A DNA stretch of 64,000 nucleotides from assembly GCA_949316495.1 (NCBI GenBank), contig OX439003.1, forward strand, positions 50,761,523-50,825,522, read 5' to 3'. The position numbers were made by a program, and so were the translations under genes. This DNA comes from Amphiduros pacificus. Its lineage: Eukaryota; Annelida; Polychaeta; Phyllodocida; Hesionidae. A model generated the notes under the pieces. That model saw nothing but the letters and a program-made list of their open reading frames with translations, was not told where the DNA came from and ran no database searches. Numbering within the stretch: position 1 is the stretch's first letter; the number at the start of each line of letters is the position of its first letter. This document shows positions 55,079-64,000 of the stretch, one piece after another.

Positions 55079-55144
55079 CCCGCCTCCGCCCCCTTTTACA
55101 TTTCACCGCCGGGGTTTCAGTTAGTGACAGTGTTTCACTTAGAG

Positions 55145-55549
55145 GGGTGTTTCACTTAGCGCCCTATAAATAGAGCTATTCCTAGGAAGGGGTTATTTAA
55201 TAATTGTATATAATTCTAGGACATATGATTGTTAATTACTTGTAAGTAAATTTTTAAAATATACAGTATATACATTGTCTATTTACTTGTCCATGCCAAA
55301 GAACAAAGATGTGTGAATTATTAAATTGTTTAGTAACATACATATTAGTCAATGAAACCTGTTCCTTATAGTATTTCTAGGTAGGATAGCATTATATTAC
55401 TGTAAACTTATATAAGATGTATTTTTACATGTCTTTCAACGTTTCATGGATATTTGTTATAACCTCATCACATAAGGTTCACTCAGTTAATAAATATTTA
55501 TTTTACCCAAAATAGTCTGCCTTTGTTTTCCTGCACTGCATTTGTAAAA
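55145..55549 (+). repeat. Module B': duplicate of module B
   Basis: Same sequence as 54482-54886, including AATAAA at 55489-55494. It has CTATAAATAG (55164-55173), a textbook TATA box, where module B has CCATAAATAG. Beyond 55549 unique flanking DNA resumes. Confidence 0.92.
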
Positions 55550-55721
55550 ATTGTTATTGCGAACTTGTGAAATGGTGATTGTACACATTTCAAATAACAA
55601 TGGCCATATCAGGTCGAATTTCAACAAGTGAAAGCAGCACTGGTGGCGAAGGAGTGGGGACAACCACCTCCAGACCTCTTCCCATGCCTTACATGTATAC
55701 CTAGTGCCAGGATATCATAGA

Positions 55722-56545
55722 GAGCCTCGAGGATTATTGCCAGGATATCATAGAGAGCCTCGAGGATTGATGCCAGGATATCATAGAGAGCCTCGTGGAT
55801 TATCGCCAGGATATCATAGAGAGCCTCGAGGATTATCGCTAGGATACCATAGAGAGCCTCGAGGATTATCGCCAGGATATTATAGAAAGGCTCAAGGATT
55901 GTCGCCAGGATATCATAGAGAGCCTCGAGGATTGTCACCAGGATATCATAGAGAGCCTCGAGGATTATCGCCAGGATATCATAGAGAGCCTCGAGGATTA
56001 TCGCCAGGATATCATAGAGAGCCTCGAGGATTATTGCCAGGATATCATAGAGAGCCTCGTGGATTATTGCCAGGAAATCATAGAGAGCCTCGAGGATTAT
56101 TGCTAGGATATCATAGAGAGCCTCGAGGATTATTGCTAGGATATCATAGAGAGCCTCGAGGATTATTGCTAGGATATCATAGAGAGCCTCGTGGATTATT
56201 GCCAGGATATCATAGAGAGCCTCGAGGATTATTGCTAGGATATCATAGAGAGCCTCGAGGATTATTGCTAGGATATCATAGAGAGCCTCGTGGATTATTG
56301 CCAGGATATCATAGAGAGCCTCGAGGATTATTGCCAGGAAATCATAGAGAGCCTCGAGGATTATTGCCAGGATATCATAGAGAGCCTCGAGGATTATTGC
56401 TAGGATATCATAGAGAGCCTCGAGGATTATTGCTAGGATATCATAGAGAGCCTCGTGGATTATCGCCAGGATATCATAGAGAGCCTCGAGGATTATTGCT
56501 AGGATATCATAGAGAGCCTCGAGGACTACCGCTAGGATATCTGAC
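55722..56545. repeat. Minisatellite, 33-bp unit, about 25 copies
   Basis: AGGATATCATAGAGAGCCTC plus GAGGATTATTGCC. Phase is held throughout, giving a 283-codon plus frame of GYHREPRGLLP repeats (55704-56555) with no indel. Variants include the synonymous CGA/CGT (R) and the non-synonymous TTG/TCG (L/S) and CCA/CTA (P/L). Coding is not excluded but not supported. Confidence 0.95.
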
Positions 56546-56853
56546 GATGATCTGAAAGCACAAAGTAAATCCTATTTTCACTGTACGATATAACCTGCAG
56601 CCATGCAGGACCCATCTTAGCTTTGAAGATGATAATCTTCCGGAAATCTCCACTCGGCTCCCTGGCTTCACGGCCAATTGGGTCAAAACATATATAGACA
56701 AATGACCCTCAATACTGCCCCCAGGATTGACAATGTTAAGGATCTACCTCCTCTTTCTAAATACTTCTGATCATAATTTCTTAAGGGTATTTATGGGTGT
56801 TGGTAGTGAGTGTCCACTGGTGGCACATTTTCTGAGAGAACTACTTTCTTTTT

Positions 56854-57456
56854 ATGCCAAAACGGAACGTTTTCAAAAAAGTACGGGAAAAATGCTTGAC
56901 TGTTAAAAGAGTTCCCTTTTCATTAAAACTTTCAAGTCATGAAATTACATTTTATGATATACATATTTGTAATAAAATTATTGATTTATATATTGATTAT
57001 ATTTTTGAAAATCACAATGGAAGTAATATGCCACTGCTCCAAAATTTATTTTGTCATGTCAAAATGTTAAAGGGTAAAGGTTCTACCATAATGAAGTGGA
57101 TTTCCAAACAACTTTGTAAAAATCATCTTGACAATATTTACTGTGATCCTTGTGAAACAGATTTTCTATTTTTCAAAAATATTAAGAGAAAAATAGAGGT
57201 AAAGCACACACTTGATCATTTCAAAAATATGAATTTTTTCACCTCCCTTCACATATCTGATTGCCAAACTTGCTTTTTATTTCCAAATTATACAAATCAA
57301 AATGAGAAAATCTGTTTCACTAGGATCACAGTGAATTTTATTCCCGATGATATGATAAAAACCCAGCTAAAAACAAACCTACTCCTGTTGTGTAATCTGC
57401 AGAACTATAATTTGCTTGTCTTCTTCATTTCCAATCAAAACTATCATCAAGGATAA
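56854..57456 (+). CDS. Hypothetical 200-residue protein inside the TTAA-bounded element
   Basis: The frame is the longest non-repetitive complete ORF in the window. It begins at ATG 56854 (an in-frame TGA lies 18 bp upstream), 28 bp inside the left arm, and stops before the right arm. Around 200 sense codons in very AT-rich DNA is unlikely by chance. The product is basic at the N-terminus (MPKRNVFKKVREK), rich in K, N, F and I, with two CxxC pairs (CDPC and CQTC, about 41 residues apart) that could bind metal, and a hydrophobic LLLLC stretch near the C-terminus. No signal peptide or DDE transposase motifs are seen. I do not recognise the family. It may be a captured gene, an accessory ORF of a transposon, or an exon. 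Confidence 0.4.
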   Translation: MPKRNVFKKVREKCLTVKRVPFSLKLSSHEITFYDIHICNKIIDLYIDYIFENHNGSNMPLLQNLFCHVKMLKGKGSTIMKWISKQLCKNHLDNIYCDPCETDFLFFKNIKRKIEVKHTLDHFKNMNFFTSLHISDCQTCFLFPNYTNQNEKICFTRITVNFIPDDMIKTQLKTNLLLLCNLQNYNLLVFFISNQNYHQG

Positions 57457-57627
57457 TTAGGACAAAGTACTATTTTGAAAGAAATATACTTCTAATCATA
57501 CCTTACAATTCAAATATTGTAGTGTTTAGATATTTATTAATGTTATTTTATTTTAATAGAGAATGTATTTTTACACCGTAAAAGTACCAATTCCCATCAT
57601 GTACAGTATTTTGGTTATTTCCTCCTC

Positions 57628-57645
57628 TGCCACTAGGGGGCACTC
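57628..57645 (+). promoter_or_regulatory. CTCF-like motif in right arm of the element
   Basis: TGCCACTAGGGGGCACTC matches every position of the vertebrate CTCF core. The opposite arm holds a weaker inverted version (reverse strand TGCCACCAGTGGACACTC). It lies about 0.3 kb upstream of the possible promoter at 57.94 kb. Confidence 0.4.
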
Positions 57646-57939
57646 AATGAAAAGACCCATAAATACCCTTAAATACTTGCCTAATCAAGATGTGCAATAC
57701 ATAGAAACCTGAAAATATACCAGATCTTAAATTATTTATCTTTTTTATGACATGACCTAATTTGCATAATTTTATACTTGGAATAAATCTTTAAAAACCT
57801 TTTATATTAAGGTAAGATATGGCATGACATTCCGATACTACTGATGTAAAAGTCTAGATTATTTTGATATTCCAAAAGTTTTAATCAGACAATTCTCGCT
57901 ATCTGCTCTCCCAGCTTTTTAGCTGGTCCGTGAAAAATT

Positions 57940-58169
57940 GACGAAATTGGCGCGAGAAAGCGATGCATGACGGGAAAGATGTTGCATTGTAAACTTCCGC
58001 CCGCCTTGCTTCAAGATGGGAGGGAAATTTCAGACTGACATCGTACATTGACACGCTAATGTCAGTGCTATCGAGTGTTTGTTATGTAATCATCATATAA
58101 GTATATTGCAATCTACGTAATTTATGTCAACATTACGGAGGCAAAACTAACAAAAACAACGATGGAAAG
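57940..58169 (+). promoter_or_regulatory. Possible promoter and 5' UTR
   Basis: A rise in GC over the AT-rich flanks coincides with E2F-like TTGGCGCGAG (57948), GCATGACGGGAAAG (about 57964) and ETS-like ACTTCCGCC (57993). The minor ATG at 58162 is followed by TGA after two codons, overlapping the proposed start at 58170. All regulatory assignments are by motif resemblance only. Confidence 0.25.
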
Positions 58170-58285
58170 ATGAAAGGCAGAGGCGACAATGCCCCAACCA
58201 GGCTGTCGCCGCTGTTCCCGGATGTGCCGTGTGCAAAGAATTGGGTCAAATACGATCGCAGCGCTCTGAAAATGCAGCGTATATG
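58170..58285 (+). CDS. Possible first coding exon of an unidentified host gene
   Basis: From ATG 58170 the frame reads MKGRGDNAPTRLSPLFPD, then VPCAKNWVKYDRSALKMQRI, with codon choice and GC content clearly unlike the surrounding DNA. It would be closed by TAG at 58287, but a donor-like GTAGAG at 58286 could splice before it, leaving a phase-2 exon of 38 complete codons. Downstream exons were not found before the window ends, so a long intron would be needed. No family is recognised. The antisense frame at 58133-58348 is a shadow of this segment. Confidence 0.25.
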
Positions 58286-58289
58286 GTAG

Positions 58290-59404
58290 AGCAGATAGGG
58301 AGAATTATTGAGTGTGTAAGGGGCAGATCCTATCATTTCAAATGCCATTTAACCAATAATTAATGTTTCAATTTTCACATTTGAATTGTGAAATCCAGAT
58401 AGAATGTTATGCTCTTCCCTATGAAAAATTCAGATTGTTTCTGTAGAATTATATATATATAAGAGATCCTATTAGGCAGAGATCCATCGACCTGCTTACT
58501 GTGCAGGTGGGGCTGGTAAAGACGACCGGGTCAGTCAGAGATAATTAACATTTTACATTATTGTACTTGAATATTGATACCTAGTGTATAATTTATAGAT
58601 TATAGTAGATTAAAAAACCATCACTCCCACAAGCATGTAGCAATCCGATCGATAACTAACTATTACTCCTATATAATTTATCCAGTATCATGCAAAATAC
58701 GGACCCGATCGCGATCAATTGACTCACCAATCATCAATTTGTATCAACAATATGTATCAACGATTATTATTATTAATTGATTTCTTTCAATCTTTATCTT
58801 ATAGATTTCATCAGGATTAGGATTCACATTGCAGGACACTCACGCTAATCACCAGCCTTGTCACGTGCGGTCAACAAGATTCTCGGAGTATAATGCCATC
58901 ATAGATTACTTATCATGAATAAGATTTATCATAGGTCTTCGGTTCGTATACAAAGAAATTGGGGATCGCCATTTATTTGTAGTTTGTTTTGATATTTGTA
59001 ATTGTCTTCCTCTCATGTCGGAGTCACATTTGCTCCACTTTCCGATGGTGTATGGTGTCAGCGATATATATATTCTGATATCATCATTCAAGCATCCCTC
59101 ACTCTCCACCATTCTCCCATTTATCATGAATCGTTCAGGAAATATTGAGATCTGTCCGGAAATCCTCCTTTAAGTAGCCATTCTGCTGTGCTTCAACACA
59201 ATTATAGATAAGAGTGCAGATATTAACCAAGAACATATTTCACATTTCACTTTAATATTTCACATGTCTTTTTTACTTTTAAGATAAAATCTTAGAATTC
59301 ACTCAATATCTGCCGATATTTTAAATACAACTGAACTGGATTAGTACTGACCATAAAGTGAGATCATGAGAAATTGTACGAAGGCAAATAACCGAATGAG
59401 TGTA
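58290..59404. other. Unique DNA, no gene seen
   Basis: Only short frames occur. It contains a small AT run at 58452-58460. Confidence 0.4.
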
Positions 59405-59778
59405 AGGGGCGATCCATTTGATTTTTGTGGGGTGGGGTGGGACAGCAGTACTGGATGAATAAATTTTTTTTCTTTGGTAGGGTGGATGAATAATTTTTTT
59501 TTCTGGTGTGGGGTGGGTGAATAAATTTTTTTTCTGGTGTGGGGTGGGTGAATAATTTTTTTTTTCTTGTTAGGGGCGATCCATTTGATTTTTGTGGGGT
59601 GGGGTGGGACAGCAGTACTGGATGAATAATTTTTTTTTCTTTGGTAGGGTGGATGAATAATTTTTTTTTCTTTGGTAGGGTGAATGAATAATTTTTTTTT
59701 CTGGGATGGGGTGGGTGAATAATTTTTTTTCTCCAAAATCTCCCACCCCACCCCACAAAAATCAAATGGATCGCCCCT
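59405..59778. mobile_element. 374-bp MITE with perfect 38-bp inverted repeats
   Basis: The left end 59405-59442 (AGGGGCGATCCATTTGAT...) and the right end 59741-59778 are exact reverse complements. A third copy of the same end lies inside in direct orientation (59572-59609). The rest is made of roughly 30-bp units of GGTGGATGAATAATTTTTTT type. No clear target-site duplication is seen. The KKKLFIHP-type minus frames are repeat artefacts. Confidence 0.85.
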
Positions 59779-60002
59779 AATATGAATGGCTATAAAAAAT
59801 GTATAACGTTAATGGAGACTCTTGGTTTATATTTTACATTGTATTGGGCTATGATATTACTCACATAAGTATGCTTTAATATGTTGTATTAGTGTCTCAA
59901 TATTCTCCTAGTGGACTCTGCATTGTAATGTATATCACTAGGGGCTATGGTGGCACGTGCATCACATTTCTTGCGTCACACATTTGTCTCCATTAACGTT
60001 AG

Positions 60003-60215
60003 AGCAGTGAGACCTGGTCCAGTGGGTAAGGCATCTGGCTTATGCTGAATGCCTGGGGTTCGATTCCCAGTGCACCATGACTCGTTATTAAAGGCCCTGG
60101 TTTGGGATATCATGTATATTATTATGTGAAAATGCAAATATCCCCAGTCACACCCCGAGATGGGTTCAGGTGACAGGCCTCTGGTCTGACTTTGCCTAAA
60201 TAGTGCTAAAAAGGT
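60003..60215 (+). mobile_element. SINE family C (tRNA-headed)
   Basis: The A box TGGTCCAGTGG (60015-60025) and a perfect B box GGTTCGATTCC (60057-60067) are spaced about 31 bp apart, as in tRNA-derived pol III promoters. The first 70 bases could fold roughly like a tRNA but do not form a clean cloverleaf. A non-tRNA body follows, and its 3' end merges into a tandem array. Confidence 0.65.
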
Positions 60216-60495
60216 CATTAATGCAGGTCATAAAAGTGCTAAAAAGGTCATTAATGCAGGTTATAATAGTGCTAAAAGAAGGTCATTAATGCAGGTCATA
60301 ATAGTGCTAAAAAGGTAATTTATGCAGGTCATAATAGTGCTAAAAAGAAGGTCATTAATGCAGGTCATAATAGTGCTAAAAAGGTCATTTATGCAGGTCA
60401 TAATAATACTAAAAAGGTCATTAATGCAGGTCATAATAGTGCTAAAAAGGTCAGTAATGCAGGTCATAATAGTGCTAAAAATATCATTAATGCAA
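60203..60495. repeat. Minisatellite, 33-bp unit, grown from the SINE 3' end
   Basis: About nine copies of GTGCTAAAAAGGTCATTAAT plus GCAGGTCATAATA. The first unit is continuous with the SINE body at TTGCCTAAATAGTGCT. Confidence 0.92.
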
Positions 60496-61096
60496 AGATA
60501 TCATCACACGATCAGCAGGCCACCTGGTGAAGAAGAGTGTTGATAAAAAGTCATTTCATTTTGGAAATATATGGTTTTGTAATTGTGTTAAGTGAAGACA
60601 ATAAACGCCAAATAAAATAGAGAACTGGCAACAATAAAGATGATTGGTATAAACCTCAATGGCTAAAACGCGAGACATGTATCTCTTGTGTCGACAAGTT
60701 GAATTGCTTGTCGGTAAAAAAGCACCTTATGTATGTGTTTGACTTGCTCAAAAGTCCTACTGACAATAACAGATAGTTACAGTTATGGGAAAAAAACAAT
60801 CGGATATGAGAAATGTAACTGATAATCAGGTATCTAATAACCACATATGACATCATACAGTTCTTGTTCTAAACAGGAGCTCAATGTCTATATATTAACT
60901 ATTAAATCAGAATTATACTTTTTGACAAAAGAGATCGAGACAGTTTGATGAGTTTGGAAAACCAATATCTTTTAATACAATTATCTGAGTACAACAAATG
61001 TTCATAATTAAATTGTTTGATACATGTAAATGTAGTTCAACATTTGGAACCCAATATGGTACCCAATGAATATACTATTGTACGTACCAAATCAAA

Positions 61097-61153
<57 letters not shown>

Positions 61154-61571
61154 CTTTATTAGTGCTTAATTCATTTTTATTATTTGCTTCATATTTCATC
61201 ATCAGAAAAAGCTCATTTATCAATTTCATTTCCACAGATATTGAATAACAATGGTCAAATAATGAAATCTCCATGCTGCCATTAAGTATAACCCAGTTTG
61301 GCTATTAACGCCAGACATTGAATCAGGCCTATTCACCATCAACATTTGAAGTGACAATTTATATTGTATTACATATTGATTGCAATATATTCTGGCTGAA
61401 AGAATTAATGCAAGACAAAACAAAACATATTAACCTAGCATTGAGAGCCAATTTCATATTTCTATATTAAAGTATGTATGAAGGGTTCTAAATGGAATTA
61501 CATTCTGCCACAGCCAGGACTTATTAACCAAAAAAGGGTCAAAGTTGTCAAGTGCCGGAAAGCGGCCTTAC
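60496..61571. other. Unique AT-rich DNA with one (TA)n run
   Basis: No gene is seen. A TA microsatellite occupies about 61101-61150. Confidence 0.45.
61101..61150. repeat. (TA)n microsatellite
   Basis: About 25 pure TA units. Confidence 0.96.
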
Positions 61572-61700
61572 CACCCGGACTGCAGCTGAGATACATGCGC
61601 ATGATCTGTGATAACTGGGTACAGTCGTCACTTGCCTCGCAGAAATAAGTGCCATTCAGTCGGTTCACACATACAATTGTATCTCCCTCAGGGTGCACTA
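61572..61700 (-). CDS. Possible internal exon, cysteine-containing protein, unidentified
   Basis: On the minus strand the frame reads VVHPEGDTIVCVNRLNGTYF followed by CEASDDCTQLSQIMRMYL and SCSPG. It is a GC-balanced, protein-like island in AT-rich DNA, with four cysteines suggesting an extracellular fold. A good donor, GTAAGG, follows at 61571 and below. The upstream acceptor ACACAG/TAG is weak, with a poor pyrimidine tract; the frame stays open a further 30 or so bases upstream, so the exon could begin earlier. Domain family and gene are not recognised. No partner exons were found in the window. Confidence 0.3.
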
Positions 61701-61735
61701 CTGTGTATGGTTGGTTATTTGCAATGCCATGTCAT

Positions 61736-62319
61736 TTCTACACATTCACATACAACCTTGTTTGTCTTGCAAGGTTTATTGACATTCAAATGTACCATAA
61801 ATGATTTGTTTTGAAGAAACATTCAAACAGTGAAAATATTATTTCATTTCATCCTGTCCGAGTATGTCCCTTGGTAATTTTCAACTAGATTTTTCATTGG
61901 AAAGTATTGTTATCTCATCGTTCTAATTGATGAATTATATATCAGTTTTAATATTCAATCTGATTTGATATAATTGAGAAATGCACCTTCAAGTGACGTA
62001 AATGTTTCACAGTCAGACTAACAAAATATTTTGTAAATTATTTACTACATATCAAAGTTGAGAATTTTGTTTCCATATTCCCCAGAGACACCATGACATA
62101 TCGGTAAGGACACCAGGAGTGTATGATTTCAATATCCATCTGAAGAATGATACGGAATATCTTATTGCAAAGTCTAGTCGAAACTCTGCGTGGCGCACAG
62201 AAGCGTTTCAGTTCCCGCCCTATATATTGTGCATCTAATATATCTACATATGTGTCATCTGAGATGCGTCGTCCCGCATATAAGATCCCGTGTATATTAT
62301 CTTAGTGCACGCTATTAGG
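61736..62319. other. Unique DNA before the terminal array
   Basis: No feature is seen. Confidence 0.4.
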
Positions 62320-64000
62320 TGTGTCTTATTCCATGTATATTGTCATGGGTGTATCATCTGAGATGCATCATTCCGTGTATATTATCCTGGGTGTATCATC
62401 TGAGATGTATCATTCCATCTATATTATCCAGGGTGTATCATCTGAGACGCATCATTCCGTGTATATTATCCTGGGTGTATCATCTGATATGCATCATTCC
62501 GTGTATATTATCCAGGGTGTATCATCTGAGATGTATCATTCCGTGTATATTATCCTGGGTGTATCATCTGAGATGTATCATCTGAGATGTATCATTCCAT
62601 GTATATTATCCTGGGTGTATCATCTGAGATGCATCATTCCATGTATATTATCCTTGGTGTATCATCTCAGATGCATCATTCCGTGTATATTATCCTGGGT
62701 GTATCATCTGAGATGTATCATTCCGTGTATATTATCCTGGGTGTATCATCTGAGATGTATCATTCCGTGTATATTATCCTTGGTGTATCATCTGAGATGC
62801 ATCATTCCGTGTATATTATCCTGGGTGTATCATCTGAGATGTATCATTCCGTGTATATTATCCTGTGTGTATCATCTGAGATGCATCATTCCGTGTATAT
62901 TATCATGGGTGTATCATCTGAGATGCATCATTCCGTGTATATTATCCTGGGTGTATCATCTGAGATGTATCATTCCATCTATATTATCCTGGTTGTATCA
63001 TCTGAGATGCATCATTCCGTGTATATTATCCTGGGTGTATCATCTGAGATGTATCATTCTGTGTATATTATTCTGGGTATATCATCTGAGATGTATCATT
63101 CAGTGTATATTATCCTGGGTGTATCATCTGAGATGTATCATTCCATGTATATTATCCAGGGTCTATCATCTGAGATGTATCATTCCATGTATATTATCCA
63201 GGGTCTATCATCTGACATGCATCATTCAATGTATATTATCCTGGGTGTATCATCTGAGATGTATCATTCTGTGTATATTATTCTGGGTATATCATCTGAG
63301 ATGTATCATTCAGTGTATATTATCCTGGGTGTTTCATCTGAGATGTATCATTCCATGTATATTATCCAGGGTCTATATTCTGAGATGTATCATTCCATGT
63401 ATATTATCCAGGGTTTATCATCTGACATGCATCATTCAATGTATATTATCCTGGGTGTATTATCTGAGATGTATCATTCCGTGTATATTATCCAGGGTGT
63501 ATCATCTGACATGCATCATTCCGTGTATATTATCCTGGGTGTATCATCTGAGATATATCATTCCAAGTATATTATCCTGGGTGTATCAACTGAGATGCAT
63601 CATTCCGTGTATATTATCCAGGGTGTATCATCTGAGATGTATCATTCCATGTATATTATCCAGAGTCTATCATCTGAGATGTATCATTCCGTGTATATTA
63701 TCCTGGGTGTATCATCTGAGATGTATCATTCCATGTATATTATCCAGGGTGTATCATCTGAGATGTATCATTCCGTGTATAATATCCAGGGTGTATCATC
63801 TGACATGCATCATTCCGTGTATATTATCCTGGGTGTATCAACTGAGATGCATCATTCCGTGTATATTATCATGGGTGTATCATCTGACATGCATCATTCC
63901 GTGTATATTATCCTGGGTGTATCATCTGAGATGCATCATTCTGTGTATATTATCCAGGGTGTATCATCTGAGATGTATCATTCCATGTATATTATCCTTG
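62320..64000. repeat. 42-bp tandem array, about 40 copies, continues past window
   Basis: The unit contains TGTATATTATCCTGGGTGTA and TCATCTGAGATGCATCATTC plus CG. A block of several units with GGTCTATCA and TCTGACATGC variants near 63160 recurs near 63370, so larger segments have been duplicated. The array is cut by the right edge. Confidence 0.95.

Larger units (their letters stand above)
56781..57672 (+). mobile_element. 892-bp element with 45-bp inverted ends bounded by TTAA, carrying a 200-codon ORF
   Basis: Arms 56781-56825 and 57628-57672 are reverse complements at about 37 of 45 positions, without gaps. Both outer ends are TTAAGGGTATTTATGGGT. Similarity fades immediately outside TTAA, so TTAA may be a target duplication as in piggyBac-like transposons, but the GGG start is unlike typical piggyBac ends and no transposase motif is visible. 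The inner arm ends hold GTGGCA with CTCF-like context. The element contains one long ORF in unique, very AT-rich sequence. Confidence 0.6.

Noticed and set aside
56854-57456. piggyBac transposase
   Set aside because: TTAA ends prompted the idea, but the ORF is only 200 residues, shows no DDE-type motifs I can recognise, and the terminal bases differ from typical piggyBac ends.
60003-60075. True tRNA gene
   Set aside because: A and B boxes are present but there is no clean cloverleaf or mature 3' end, and a SINE body follows. The same applies to the heads at 27.5 and 36.5 kb.

Overview
This is eukaryotic DNA, AT-rich and gene-poor, most likely from a lophotrochozoan animal and probably a bivalve or other mollusc. 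The evidence is an APE-type LINE, three different tRNA-headed SINE-like repeats, several inverted-repeat elements, long (AT)n tracts and a very high density of minisatellites. There are no operons and no rRNA or true tRNA genes. No complete host gene can be assembled. The host-gene evidence is limited to weak exon candidates: a possible promoter and first coding exon at about 57.94-58.29 kb (+), and a possible internal exon at 61.57-61.70 kb (-).

Left part (0-20 kb): the window opens inside a 5'-truncated LINE on the minus strand. Its endonuclease/reverse-transcriptase frame is open for about 695 codons to the window edge, so it looks young. A truncated SINE follows, then minisatellites with units of 39, 31, 17, 26, 28 and 33 bp, and two palindrome-like elements at 12.1-13.8 kb.

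Middle (20-44 kb): minisatellites with units of 54, 32, 18, 44, 50 and 27 bp, two SINE copies, a GC-rich terminal-inverted-repeat family in two copies (one carrying the 44-bp minisatellite inside it), and a perfect 324-bp palindrome centred on an (AT)n run at 39.77-40.09 kb.

Right part (44-64 kb): a 192-bp module (A) containing a TATA-like box precedes about 10 kb of 44-bp and then 42/43-bp tandem repeats. The second array is a string of potential hairpins with a 127-bp higher-order period. A 3,815-bp block of this region is tandemly duplicated almost without change. The array ends in a 405-bp module (B) with a poly(A) signal. A nearly identical A'-B' pair follows without the array, which looks like a tandem copy that lost its interior. 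Next come a 33-bp array and an 892-bp inverted-repeat element bounded by TTAA that carries a 200-codon ORF and CTCF-like motifs. After those lie the exon candidates, a MITE with perfect 38-bp inverted repeats, a third SINE whose 3' end has been amplified into a 33-bp array, and a 42-bp array that runs off the right edge.

The arrays give long open frames only because their units lack stops. I treat those frames as non-coding unless expression says otherwise. The strongest leads are the 892-bp ORF-bearing element, the A-array-B unit with its emptied copy, and the 324-bp palindrome.
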